A DNA stretch of 64,000 bases, taken from the NCBI GenBank assembly GCA_035578155.1, contig JAPWDM010000047.1, positions 1,364,001 to 1,428,000 of the forward strand. Direction: 5' to 3'. The notes under the pieces were generated by a model. The model searched no databases. It saw only the letters and a list, made by a program, of their open reading frames with translations, and was not told the origin of the DNA. The DNA comes from Brachynemurus nebulosus. Its lineage: Eukaryota; Arthropoda; Insecta; Neuroptera; Myrmeleontidae. This document shows, piece after piece, positions 1 through 11,087 of the stretch; position 1 is the stretch's first letter; every line of letters begins with the position of its first letter. The translations under genes and the position numbers were made by a program.

Positions 1-452
1 TAGCACTGTATTGACTACATTTATGGGCAAGTACATAATCTGGTTCTTGAAGAAATAATGGGTCATCTGACTAAAGGGTATAGTTTGGGATTTTAATGAC
101 CAAGTTCGAAAAAATGTGTGATAGTATCCCATCAATAAATTAAATCTTTTACATTACGAAATTGGCCATTGCAGTTTTAAATTTCCACCTGTTTCTGATC
201 ACGTGACTAATAGCTAAAAAATTATTTTTTTAATTAATTTTTTTAAATTAATTAATAGTAATTATAAATTTTCACTAAAAAACTTATGGATAATTTTTTC
301 CTACAATTAATACTGTTAAATACCCCACTATCATATGTGAATACGCAGAAAACACTTACCAAAAGTCAAAACATATTTTCTCCTTTAACTGAACTATCCG
401 CTTGTCAGATCAATATCAGGAAACATTTTCAAATCTATGTATATTGTATATC
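1..452. other. AT-rich stretch, no gene seen
   Basis: Only short chance reading frames are present. I recognise no protein similarity, splice pattern or repeat terminus here. Confidence 0.5.
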
Positions 453-665
453 TACACTCTCAAAACAATTTCTTTGTTCAGAAATTAATAATTTTTTTGA
501 TTTTGTTTTCTTTGAATCAAGAAAAATAGTTTTTAGAAATAGGGAAATACTTTTTGACTTACTTTTTTGGTAGTCAAAGAAATATTCCTTTGAATCACAA
601 AAAAAAACTTGTTAAGAAAAAAATCAAAGTCAAGCTTTGAATAAAGAAATCGTTTTGAGAGTGTA
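453..665. mobile_element. Tc1/mariner-type MITE with 20+ bp inverted termini
   Basis: Inverted repeats of about 23 bp lie at 453-475 and 643-665 with one mismatch. They begin with TA followed by CACTCTCAAAAC, and the right end reads GTTTTGAGAGTG followed by TA. A TA dinucleotide on each side is the target duplication expected of the Tc1/mariner superfamily. The element is about 210 bp and non-coding. Assignment to mariner rests on the TA flanks only. Confidence 0.6.
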
Positions 666-1275
666 CTATTGTGACTACCTCTATCGACCTCTATCTATGT
701 GTTTTCACGCCAAACAATTTATTAGGTATCTTAGTGTGTGTGGGCAGTGTTAAATAGGACTAAAATAATTAAATAGAAAACAGTGATTAATTATTGTTAA
801 CAGTTATTTAATTAATACGAATCCGAACAACACAAATACTGCTGTCTGCTGCTTGTAAAAATATTACACATAAATTTAAGAAAAAGACATTATTTAGACG
901 TTGCGCTTGGCTTGAAAAATGATCTACTTCTATCTTTTGTTATCCTATTGCACTTTACTACAAGTATTATACCGTAAAATGAGATGAGTCAAGACATTTT
1001 TGACTATTGAATTCGATTTTCATACATTTTTTTACATACTAGACGATATCCAACAAAATAATTTTGATTTCGGTTTTTTTATTTTTACCCTTTTGAAAAT
1101 TTATTATTTTTTTTTTTCATTTAGCCGGAAAATTTTAAAATGTGACCCCGTTCTTGGGACGAAGGGGACAAATGTAACCCAACAACTTTTAACAAATTAA
1201 ATACAAAAATATTAAAATTTTTGAAAACGAAATGATTTCTAAACAATAAAATTAAAAGCAACATAAACATAAATA

Positions 1276-1595
1276 TCCCTGTCGCAGCATCCTGCATAAC
1301 ATAGCGAATTTCCGTTTAAAAAAATTAGTTTTTCTCGGAAATTAGTTGACATAGAATAATAGTTTAAAGACCTTTTTTGTGTGATCTATTCTCTCCCTTT
1401 CAATGGTGTAAAAAAATGTCGCAAAAATTTTTGAATAAGGGGAAATTTTGGCAAAAAGTAATTTTTTTCACGAAAATTGCCAAAAAAAACATGTTCTGGG
1501 TATTGGACGTGTTTGGTTAACGAACACGTCCAACGGTCCAATATTTTCACCAAATTTCGTAAAAGTAAGACATTTCATTTGAGAGTTATCGCGCG

Positions 1596-1689
<94 letters not shown>

Positions 1690-1815
1690 AGTGAATATTA
1701 TTTTTGGTTTCTAGGGACCTCAAAACAAATTTCTGCCATAGTCCTGGACTCAAGTCGCGTTATGACAGTGACTGTAATAGCTGAATTCCATTCTGGAAAT
1801 TCGCTAAAAGAATCT
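1276..1815 (+). repeat. Copy of an unclassified repeat family with internal (TA)n (family P)
   Basis: It begins with the terminus CCTGTCGCAGCATCCTGC followed by ATAACATAGCGAATTTCC. The body matches 51285-51700 and, reversed, 32650-33040, with shared landmarks such as GAGAGTTATCGCGCGGA just before the (TA)n and GGGACCTCAAAACA just after it. It ends near CTGGAAATTCGCTAAAA. The reading frame through it is an artefact of the TA repeat. Confidence 0.55.
1599..1684. repeat. (TA)n microsatellite, about 86 bp
   Basis: An uninterrupted TA dinucleotide run inside the family P repeat, at the same internal position as in the other copies. Confidence 0.95.
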
Positions 1816-2811
1816 CTACGAAGTAAGCTAGTTCAAATAATATACATGTATACATTTTGAATTAGGATTAATTATTATTAAAATTTTAGTCAACTCTGGT
1901 ATGTTAAATCCTATTTACCTCTCAGTTGTCTCTGGTAGGGTTCCTATCTACCTCAACAGCATCTTCACCTACCTTTGCTACCATCCATTTTCACTCCTCA
2001 TTTGTCTCCATTCACCCCAATTATATGTCAATTTGATGTAAATTATTAATTTAAATAAATGTGTATATATCAGATACTGGTAAAAAATTAGTATAATTTT
2101 ACCCATTTTTAATAAATATAAAAATTAAATATAAATGTCACTATCCTTCTGAACGTAACTACAATTTAACTAAATCACGAAAAACAACCAAGTTTTACAC
2201 TCTTTTCCTACTAACTCATATTTTTTTTTCTAATAAATTTACCAGTTTTTGTTCGTCCCTTTTCACCATCCTGTTACTTGCCATGCCATTTTACGGTAAA
2301 TATTTAATTTTTCTTAATAAGAATATAAAACAATTTGTTTGTAGAGTTGTAGAAACACAATAATGTGTTTAGATAATTTGTAATTTAGCTGTGTTCCCAG
2401 ATTTTTTAGATGCTTAGAATGCTTAAAATTTTTGATATTATCATTTAATTTTTATTTAATAATTTAATTACCTGATGCCCATATACAATGAAAATAATTT
2501 ATACTTGATCAAATTACACGTTTGTTTATCCACGCCATTACATAGTATATGTAATTTTATTTTTAAATTAATTTTTAATTATTAATTAATTAATTCTTGA
2601 ACATATATAGGCATGCATCAAAGGGCGAAACCAACATGCTACAGTCATTAACAAAATAAATAACATTCTTTATATATCATTAGAATTCACAATTTCTAAG
2701 GCATAATTGCGATAGAATTAAGGTGATTTTACAAACAGGATTTTTTCTTTCCACTGACCAAAATTGAACAAGTAATACCTTCTTATTGAATTAAGGTATT
2801 TAGAAGCAGGA

Positions 2812-2876
2812 CTTATCAAGGATGGGTACTATGAAAGCGAAATTGTGTTTGCTCTGGAAGCAAAGTTTTTACACAG
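2812..2876 (+). other. Possible isolated exon of an unknown gene
   Basis: A short GC-richer block is preceded by a plausible acceptor (GTATTTAG) and followed by a donor-like CAG/GTAAATA. In the third frame it reads open, with a protein-like composition containing KDGYYESEIVFALEAK. I cannot assign a family and found no convincing partner exons. A weaker similar block follows an ACAG near 3130-3180. It could be a fragment of a spliced host gene, a transposon exon, or chance. Confidence 0.2.
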
Positions 2877-3710
2877 GTAAATATAAAAATCCTCAAATTT
2901 CTTTATGTAATTTTTTCTTGTTGAAATTTATCAAAATTAGATTTTTTACTTATTAATTTCGGTTTGAACAATAATTTTTTACCATTATTGTACTATCTAT
3001 AGTACTATAATAACACTAAATTAAAACGTAGGAATGTATTTTTAATACATATCTATTAACTACTTAATTACAAAATAATCTAACATCAATCATTCAGCTG
3101 GTAATTTAGATGTTAAGATAATGTTGACAGGTGATGATTTATACAGAGCATTTGATGTGTACATACCTGTGTCTCTAAAGTTTAAAATATATAATAATAA
3201 AAAAAAAAAAAACAGGACTCCGTTTGTAATTTTATAACACAGGTCTATGTAGAGAGGGAAAAAAATTAACAGATTTAATAAATAGATCTGCTATCATTAA
3301 ACGGTATTTATAATAATTAGTGCAATTATTTTATAATTTGTTTTTCTTTTTCGTTTTTGCCACGCCACCATTCAACAAGAAATACTTCTTTTAAAGTAAC
3401 ACAGAAATAGTATAGTATACAAAGTGCTTCAAGAGGAATAATAAGGATTTAACTTTTGCAGATCACAAATAATTCTAACCGCCTGTTTGGGATATTTTCT
3501 TTCGATATAATTCCATATATAATTATCTGTTTTAATCATACGTACTCGTCAAAACGACGAACGAACTTCTCTACCTGCTCCAATACTACAACTTGTCGGT
3601 GCCTGCTTGCTGTGAAACTTCTGTTATCTAATTTTTTTGTTATTATAACACATAAGACGTATAAATTTTGTTTATAGCTATTGTCGTTTTTTTTATACTG
3701 AAATAGTGTG

Positions 3711-4456
3711 CGTCAAAAGGACGACGATGTATGATTAACCCATATTTTTTTTTTAAAGATTTTGTACTCCACATATAAAAGTTTTCCTAATTTTTCTAAA
3801 ATTTATTAAAGATATAGATGTTATAATTAATTTATTCAATGATTATGATAATGTGAAAGATGATTACAGCTGTTTGACTTATAGAGACGACATAATACTG
3901 AAGTTTTAATATATTGCATCGAAAACTAAAGAATGCGTTTCAAGTTACTTAATAAAAGGTTAACAATTTATTTTATGGAAAATATTTTAATTTTTATTGT
4001 TTTTTTAGATCTTATTCTAAAAATTACTAACAAATTTTAGAAAATTTACAAATGTGCCTAATGGGGAAATAACTACATATCATCTATAGGAATATTTATG
4101 ACTGAGAAATTTCACATTCTGTAAAGTCACACATGTCCACTGACTCATAATAGTTCATAAATTAATTATTTGAAAGACATGTTTTATGATACAATTGATG
4201 TATTTATCTATTTTTTAATTTTTATAGTGAAAATATGCTTTGATAAAAAGATTAAAAAAATTAATAAATATTTATATTAAGAAATTTTTCCAAATCCAAT
4301 TTTTTTAAATATTTTGTTCGCTTTTGTAGTATTGTTATGTAAAAAAAATGTTTTTTGCAAATAAACTCTAAAACTCCCCGTAAAAAGTCCATTCGTCAAA
4401 ATGACGCCGATGTATGATTAACTTGACTCGTAGACCAACGTATGATTCTAGGGTTA
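3711..4456. mobile_element. Possible piggyBac-like terminus relic
   Basis: Near 4442-4456 the sequence GATTCTAGGGTTAA resembles a piggyBac end (GGG next to the TTAA target). Just inside it is a subterminal block, CGTCAAAATGACGCCGATG, with a direct relative at 3711-3735 that is also followed by TTAACCC. No transposase frame is recognisable in between. This is a tentative call from terminus shape only. Confidence 0.3.
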
Positions 4457-6184
4457 ACTTGTAATATTTTATTTACTTGCAATTAGAATATATTAACTAA
4501 TTAATTATAAAAAAGTCGTTACGGACTCTAATTTCTAGGTCGGTTTGAGCTTAAGGATTTTAGAAAAGTATAAAATACCCTAGATATATAAAAAAAATTT
4601 TCACAATTACTTTATGTCTTAAAAAATTATCAAAGACAGTGCACAATGCGAGTGGTAAAAAAAATCCTGTGTGTTCAGTTTTCATTGCCTAAAAATCTCA
4701 CTGTTAAAATTGCACTACACAGCATGAATATTTTATGTCTCCGATCATCACATAAATAACCTTGAAGATCAACTTTAAAGTTTCTGCTGGTACACCCGGT
4801 GTCAGTTTGTTGTTATTGATAGTAAAGTAATAATTAACCTGCTGTTCACAAGTTATATTCATTTTTCTTCTTGACTTCTCTTATCTATCACTTTGTTCGA
4901 TGACTGATTCTAACAGTTTTCAATTATTTTCTTCACATATGTATGAATTTAAATAGTTTCTCTCTTTGTACTTGGCGTTGGAATTGAGATAATTAAATTT
5001 GAATAAGTATAATACCTACAAGTATGATTATATAATATTAACAGCGAGATTGTGGATTATTTTACAGATTACATTCACTACATAAGAGTGCTTAATAAAC
5101 GAATGTTCAACCAATTTCTAGCTACAAAAATTCCCAATTTAGGTTATGGACAGAATAGGTTTTCGACTAATTATGAGTTTCGAGTAAAATTAAACATGTA
5201 AGAAATATAATTCCGGAGTATATAAGACATATTTAAGAAACAACTTTTAACATTTTCATGGCAAAAAGTTTTATCCTAAAATTATTAAGATTCTATTAAC
5301 TGATTCATTAAGTCTTACTTATGTATGTAACATTTTATTTAAAATTTTAATATTTTCTCAAGTATATTTAATCGTTTTAAGTTATAATATTTCTAACTGA
5401 GGTGATAGAGATGATTTTCTTGACTAGTTATAAGGTTTCAAAAATACTGAAGTCATAGAATTCATCCAAAATGGAATTCCAATATAACCCATGTTAAAGA
5501 AGGAATGTATTTTGATGTAAGCGTTTATGGTAGTAATCAAAAATTTATCTAAAAAAAAAAACAAAATAAAACTAAGATTCCATCAAAAAATCTATTGAAA
5601 GAGGTTAAGTTAGCACTTCATTTTTAAAAAACTATGAAAAGTTTCCCCCGTGAGTAAAAGAGCTGTACGGGTACGGCCGCACCGTAGAACCCCAATTATC
5701 CGGACTACTTTTTGACGGTGTTTGTAACCGTGTAGTTTACGGTTCTACTGTACCTAGTGTATGAATTGACCTTTGACCCGGCACGTACATGTATTTAAAA
5801 TTCATTGTTGACATTTGACCCCACACGCGCACATACTGTTGGCCTTGAAATTCCAAAGAGATTAGCCATCTCATCGACAAGCACACAAGTAGTTAACCCA
5901 TTATGGGTTACAATGGGTCACAATTTGTTCACCAGAATTTGGATTTTAGTGTTAACCCATTACCCACCAACACTACGTAGTTTTTGAGTCCAAACCTAAC
6001 GCATGCACCATTATATAATAAATAATATTTACCAACCCCTCAAATAAAAGTTTACCGACGCTCCTGATCTTCCGGTTTTACATACTTCCCGTTTCACCGA
6101 CTACTACGTACCATTGGATTTGTGGTGTACAGCACCTGCGAACTGTAGGGTCAGATAGTTGTGTCTTGTGTCAGATAGTTGTGT
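4457..6184. other. Gene-free stretch with a possible pogo-like terminus
   Basis: Mostly AT-rich DNA without recognisable coding. Between about 5680 and 5755, CCGTAGAACCCCAATTATCC and the inverted GGTTCTACTGTA resemble the termini of pogo/Tigger-type elements, but the pair is only about 70 bp apart, so this is at best a remnant. Confidence 0.3.
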
Positions 6185-6232
6185 CAGTTGTGTCTTGGTC
6201 AAGTACCCTCGTACTTGACCAAGACACAACTG
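6185..6232. repeat. Perfect 22-bp inverted repeat with 4-nt loop
   Basis: The arm 6185-6206 is exactly complementary to 6211-6232, with CCTC as loop. It is preceded at about 6150-6184 by two partial direct copies of GTCAGATAGTTGTGTC, so it looks like a local tandem expansion that also inverted. It lies about 600 bp from the viral relic, and no link is shown. Confidence 0.85.
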
Positions 6233-6824
6233 AGGGACAAAAATGTTACTATTTCAAAAAATAATTTTACACAATCTATATGAGGTTTTGTCAGTATACT
6301 AAATTTAGCTCGAGTTTAAGCGTAGCAAATTTGAAAAACGTAGCTTCGAGAAAAGCGCGTTTAAAATTTAAGTTACTGGTTAGACTATCGGAATATACAA
6401 AAAAAATCGATTTATTTCATAAACTTGTATATTGAAGAAAAAAGTGGACAGCAAACTCGTATTTACTAAAAACAACGATAGCTTGTAATTTAAAATATTT
6501 AAAGGCGCGATATAGTATATAACGAGTGTATATTTAATATTTTAATTAGTGTTTTCTTATACAGGGTGTATCATGAAATATGCTTTTCAATTAGAATAAT
6601 AAATATCATTAAATTTTTTTCAGTACGTTTAAAGGTTAACGAAATGAACTTCTTGCTGTAAAAAATAGGGAAATTCGGGTAACAATTAAATAAAACGCAC
6701 ATATTTTTTTAAAATTTTATTTATAGAATATGTATACAAAAAAAAAAAAAAATTGCTTAAATCTATTTATTACTTAAAATCTATTTATTTTACATATAAA
6801 AATTTTTTAAAAGAATACAATTTT

Positions 6825-7277
6825 CTAATGAAAAAAAATTTTATCTGAATGAAGCATACAACGTTCTGAATAATATTCATCTCGCAGATTGGAAATCTTC
6901 GGTACATCAAATATTTCTTCCAAATTCAAAATCCACGGCTGGCTTTCGATGTCATCAAATAAATTTGAAATCCATTTCTTCTTCTCACTGCCCTTCACAT
7001 ATACGACATCATATTTCTTTAATATAAGTTTCAAAATGGTATGAAGATTATTGTACGGAATAAATCCATACGACCAAGATATCCCATGCCAATTTCGGTA
7101 CAGTCAACGTGCAACGCGTTGATATTTCTTCGGCAACTCGTTGAAATCAAACGGTGCCTCGAACATTAGATGTAATATTTCATCCGAATTTTCTGCAGAT
7201 ACTAACTTCTTTAAAATAAAATTGGTTGTTAGCTCCTTGATAGCCTTGTATGTCAAGAAACGCCATTTTTTACCGCC
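6825..7277 (-). pseudogene. Conserved insect mobile-DNA ORF (IDIQG/YVKG type), broken
   Basis: The open part (6825-7034) carries a YVKG motif followed by a charged helix and a Cys/His-containing tail. The same gene continues upstream in other frames: a start near 7277 with LDIQGYQ, then a block ending in NWHGISWSYG before YVKG. At least one frameshift and in-frame stops break it. I recall this layout as a small uncharacterised protein common in insect genomes near virus-like transposons. A nuclease-like (RNase H-fold exonuclease) role would be a guess. It lies downstream of the major capsid gene on the same strand, about 700 bp away, and may belong to the same viral relic. Confidence 0.5.
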
Positions 7278-7979
7278 GCCGTAGAACTGAATTTATTCAC
7301 ACAATCCACAACTTTATATAGAATAATTAAAAGTGGTGGGGGTTATTAGGTATACTTTTTAACCAGGTTAGTTAGTGGAATGTATTCGAAACTGACATCA
7401 TTAAGTAACATGGCTATTGTTGCGTAACCATAGAACATAAGAAGGAATACAACTATCTCTTTTCTGCAATCACTTATGGGCAAGTATGTGCATTTTACAG
7501 AACTAGGTTGTCATTCACTTAGTAGCTATCAATGGCTTTGTTTCAATTGTTGTCATATTGTTGCCGTCGTGTAGACACGGTATACGTGGTATACTTACAT
7601 CACGTACATGATGCGTGCCACATGCATGTTATGTTATATGCATATGCAAGACACCCATACACACAACCATCTATCGCACTACCACACACAACTCCGCGTG
7701 AACATATATAACATAGTGGTGGGATATTTTTTGTCCTTTGGCGTTACACTGGTTTCAGTAGTATAGAGATACTACCGTTCGTTCTGTATTCTGTGGTCGT
7801 AACAGTTGGAATATCTTTATTACATTTAAATTTCAAACGAACATCAAATGAACCGCTTTTCAGTGACTCAATTTGATGTGAGCAATCGATAAAACTATTG
7901 AAGCTATAGTTTTAAAATCTTTCCAATTTAAGAGCGGTTTATTGGAACGATGATAGTATGAAGATTGAAAGAGGGTATA
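7278..7979. other. Spacer between two viral-relic genes
   Basis: No recognisable coding sequence. There is a TATA-rich segment near 7700-7712. Beside the capsid frame end (about 7960-7995) there is a short tandem duplication of a GTATACCCTCTTT-like unit (on the minus strand), suggesting a rearrangement where the capsid frame stops. Confidence 0.4.
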
Positions 7980-8920
7980 CTATAAAGAGGGTATATCATA
8001 AAGTATTGCATACTGGTTAATATCAAATTTAATTTTCATATCATCATAAGGGTACACCCGTGAATTTAGATAAACTTTGAAATTATTTAAATCACAATGA
8101 TTAAACTTAGAAACATTTTTATCCTCTTTCTGTAAAGCAAAAATAATATATCGCGGTTTTTCTAACTGTGTAGTTGTTTTTACAACCCAAGTGTTTTGTT
8201 GTGTAGTGAGTAATGCAGGTTGAATATAAGTTTCCCACGCTCTAAAACTAATCTGTATAGGCTCAGTTTTTACAACATACTTTAACAGTGATAATTTAAT
8301 TTCATCTGAAACAGTTACATGTGGAACACGCCATTCGAGTTTATTTATTTCGAATTTCAACGAATCCGATTCTGAAACAATTACATAATCGTCAGTTCGT
8401 GCACGAATAAGAATTAATTCATGCTTTGCGTTTAACATAATTTTTCGATAATCCTCGGCGAATCCCAATAATTTTTTAAGCGGAATGCAAAAGTTAAAGT
8501 TGGCTTGTAGTAATGTTATTGTACAATCATTATAAATCGACCAACCAGCATTTAGTAATTGTTTACTCTCACCGTCGTTTAACGATAATTTTTTAATGTC
8601 GATATTAGACCAACATATCTAACATGTTCAAGTTCAACCCCATTTAATTCATATCTGATTTCATCGAATAGAAAGGCAATACAATTATTAACCAATTTTA
8701 TATCCGGAATGGCATTTTCGTTATTTAAAATTTGCCCCTCAATGTATATAAAACTTTCACTAGGTAAAATGTATAAGTCTTGGTTTTGAATTAATATTCT
8801 CATTTCATCATTATTCTTAAAGGATCGTAAAAAGGGCGCATATGTATGATATTCAAAGTTCGTAATGCTATCATTAATTTGTGCGCCACCAGGAATATTT
8901 ACCACATCACTGTATACCAT
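7980..8920 (-). pseudogene. Polinton/adintovirus-like major capsid protein, frameshifted and C-terminally truncated
   Basis: Two open segments, 8579-8920 (N-terminal) and the frame running from about 8578 down to 7980, are separated by a single-base frameshift next to the stop at about 8579. The second segment extends upstream of its apparent start and is open through the junction. The N-terminal part ends with RYELNGVELEHVR. The second has KLEWRVPHVTVSDEIKL and TTQLEKPRYIIFALQ. These blocks match the double-jelly-roll capsid family of Polinton-like elements that I know from insect genomes. About 270 residues are represented, shorter than the full family, so the C-terminal part is missing where the frame stops at 7980. 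The protein would form the virion shell. Assignment is from remembered family motifs, and no search was run. Confidence 0.75.
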
Positions 8921-9087
8921 TTTCTTTTAACTTTATGACCCAATGTTTCAAGAAATGCTAAACGCTCAGGTGAAATATGTACGTTGTTGCCTAAATGCTT
9001 TACGTTTAATGGTATTCAACTGATTGAGCTCAGGCTGCAGAAACCCTCTATTATGTAGGCTATCGGCAGGTTGCTCCGGATTGTAAA
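8921..9087. other. Short intergenic gap between capsid genes
   Basis: About 170 bp without a convincing frame. An AAAGAAA-type purine stretch on the minus strand immediately precedes the ATG of the major capsid frame at 8920. Confidence 0.35.
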
Positions 9088-9868
9088 TTAAAATGGTCTC
9101 AAATGCAAACGTACTGTGATTGCTTCACCGCGAAAGTCCACCAAATCGCCGTCTTGATCGACAATTTTCAGCGAAAGAGATGTTAACTCTCTAACCGTTA
9201 CTGGTGAATAGATTATATTTCGCAGTACCTCAACTATTTTATACCATGGTGCAACAAGAGGTGAAAATTCGTGAAGTGTGTAAGCTAGCCTACCATTCAT
9301 ATAAGCATTACTCGTAATATTAGATTCAGTGCGTATTGCATTCACCTTCATGATACTGACAGGCTCATTAGATGAGTGAAGCTTATTTGTTTCCAATATC
9401 CGTTTAGTAAACCCTAGAAGTGAACCAATTGTATTAGTTTTAGTGAAATCAATAGCTTTATTGCTAATTATTTCGCATTTGAGTGTGTTATTGTTAGCCC
9501 TTAGATGTATGTATGGTTTACCATTTTCATTGTTATATATTATATTGCCATACTTGTTGTAAATAGTTTTGTTTATATATGTAGCTATATATCAGCTATT
9601 TCAAAGGTGTCGGTAGGAAATGATATTACATCATTATCACCGTAATATAATAAATTATTTTTAACAGTTACATTAGGAATTGAATGGTATACTTGAAAGT
9701 CTAATAGAACACACTCATATTGACTTCTAAGTTGAATTGCGGGAAAATAGTGTGCAGTGAGCGTAGAGGTATTTCCCGATAAAGTTAATGTGAACGCCAT
9801 GACTTCGTCTTTTGAAATGTCAAACATACGTGAGCGTTTGTTTCTTTTATAAATATTTGTCACCATAA
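9088..9868 (-). pseudogene. Second capsid protein, penton-like, of the viral relic (one frameshift)
   Basis: The frame 9585-9890 and the frame 9088-9396 are parts of one gene. The second frame is open upstream well past its nominal start and meets the first near 9587, where a one-base shift creates the stop. The likely start is an ATG near 9868 that overlaps the end of the protease gene by about 20 nt; the M further upstream at 9890 falls inside the protease. The protein begins with a basic segment (KRNKRSR), then a beta-rich region, and ends in VRLHLRPF. Position between protease and major capsid, and general appearance, fit the minor capsid (penton-like) protein of Polinton-like elements. 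It has no catalytic motif, so this identity leans on synteny. Confidence 0.55.
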
Positions 9869-10227
9869 CCGTAATATTTATTGTAAACAAACTCTAAACA
9901 TAAATAACCACATTTATAGGAGCTGCAATCTTGATATTTATTATAATTGTATGTAATATTGTTTCCACTAAGGTAGCGAGCCAATTCAAGCGGTGGTTTT
10001 AAATTACCAAAACTATCAAAATAACGTACCTGATTCCCGTTTTTCCAGTAACAAGTCCAATGAGTATCAGGTCCGGTAGAACTATCTAAATTTAAAATAC
10101 CGCATCCACTATACCACGGTCCAGGTTTGGGTAAATTATCACGCACAAATACACCACGAAAATGGGGTAAATATTTGGCATATTTACGTAAATCTCTATC
10201 TTTTAGTGCCCGCTCGGGCAATTTCAT
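9847..10227 (-). CDS. Adenain-like cysteine protease of the viral relic
   Basis: An intact 126-residue frame with the full adenain/Ulp1-type catalytic set in order: His56 in THWTCYW, Asp71 in YFDSFG, Gln99 and Cys106 in KCGYLC. Proteases of this family process virion proteins during maturation in adenoviruses and Polinton-like elements. The ATG overlaps the TGA of the upstream PLA2/pVI-like gene in an ATGA, and its 3' end overlaps the start of the penton-like gene. This tight packing is viral rather than insect-like. It is the only gene of the module that still looks unbroken. The C terminus is short, so slight truncation is possible. Expression is unproven. Confidence 0.8.
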   Translation of the reverse strand: MKLPERALKDRDLRKYAKYLPHFRGVFVRDNLPKPGPWYSGCGILNLDSSTGPDTHWTCYWKNGNQVRYFDSFGNLKPPLELARYLSGNNITYNYNKYQDCSSYKCGYLCLEFVYNKYYGYGDKYL

Positions 10228-10978
10228 TGTAAGTTTTTTGGATACGGTTGCAAGTATAATCCTAATCCTTTTCTACATGGTTTTATATACAAACTCCGAC
10301 CATTACGTATAGCAATAGCCTCCATCATTCGGTTATGACGTTCACTTTCATTCAACTGTTTTTGTGTCGCTTTAGCATCATTAATAGCTTTCGCAATTCC
10401 TGATGCACCACCCGCTAGCGCACCGGCTGCCGAAAGTGCTGCAGAAATTGGTAAAAGTGGTAGAACACCCCCTCCCCCGTTTTAGGTATTGGAATAATAC
10501 GTGGTGTTTTAATTTTTTTACCCCTAGCTGCAACTTTGGCCGCTTTAAGAGCAACCTTTACAGCGTTATTAATTGATTCACGTTTTAATTTTTTAATAGT
10601 ACCATGTACACTTCTTCGCACTTGACTGAGTGTAGCCTTTTTGTTCACGCCCATACCAAGTTTTACTTTAGCTTTCATTGCGTTTGTTACTGCCCACGCA
10701 GCAGCATTTTCACCAAATTTTGCGTCCGAAGATTTAACTCGAGCCCAGGCTGCGTTTGCTAAAATTAAATCAGCCTTATGTCGATCAAAGATATTTTTAC
10801 TTTGCGAGGAAGCGATATCGTGTGCCTTACAAGCTTCGTCTAATTTATTGATTCCCGGATCACCTCTTGCTAATCTTTCTTGTAATTTTGTACCCGGTCC
10901 ACAATATTGATAGTCAGGTATGTGAAGTTCGAACAGTAATTTGTTAATTAATGAATTAACAGGTCCACGACCATTTCG
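10224..10978 (-). pseudogene. Phospholipase A2-like / pVI-like minor virion protein (frameshifted)
   Basis: Reading down from about 10978 there is an open segment with the parvovirus-type PLA2 hallmarks: a calcium-loop YCGPGT, then DPGINKLDEACKAHD with the catalytic HD pair. It continues without a stop into the basic segment at 10415-10678 (MKAKVKLGMG, KKLKRESINN). At the G-rich run near 10470-10482 a one-base shift moves the frame. The continuing frame has an Ala/Gly-rich hydrophobic stretch and a basic end, resembling adenovirus pVI-type membrane-active cement proteins, and stops in the ATGA shared with the protease. PLA2 domains in capsid proteins act on endosomal membranes in parvoviruses; the same role here is inference. 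An in-frame TAA lies just upstream near 10980, so the true start is unclear. Confidence 0.7.
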
Positions 10979-11087
10979 TTGTTATTGTTGCGCGTGTGAC
11001 GTAACATTAGAACTGAATGATAATAATATTTGATTTGAGCTATTTATAGATTCATGAAAAATTGAAAAGAATCAACTTCATGAACAA

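Larger units (their letters stand above)
971..2299. mobile_element. Relic DNA transposon bounded by TACCGTAAAA termini, with a nested repeat
   Basis: The left end near 971 reads TACCGTAAAATGAGATG and the right end near 2299 is its inverted counterpart (CATGCCATTTTACGGTAAA). The same terminal motif brackets 12322-13045, so it defines a repeat family. The interior is non-coding and holds a second repeat family starting at about 1276 and a (TA)n array. No transposase is visible and the superfamily is not determined. Confidence 0.45.

Noticed and set aside
1477..1860. 127-codon frame with a long Tyr-Ile repeat
   Set aside because: It is the translation of the (TA)n microsatellite inside a repeat, not a gene. 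The same holds for the frames at 12464-12703, 32763-33005, 33060-33278 and 42017-42310.
7690..7800. Viral or host promoter (TATA at about 7705 with a TCAGT initiator)
   Set aside because: The TATA-like and initiator-like motifs are about 50 bp apart, too far for a normal core promoter.
10641..10910. 89-codon plus-strand frame
   Set aside because: Antisense shadow of the PLA2-like gene, whose minus-strand reading has clear catalytic motifs. The frame at 10127-10312 is likewise a shadow of the protease.
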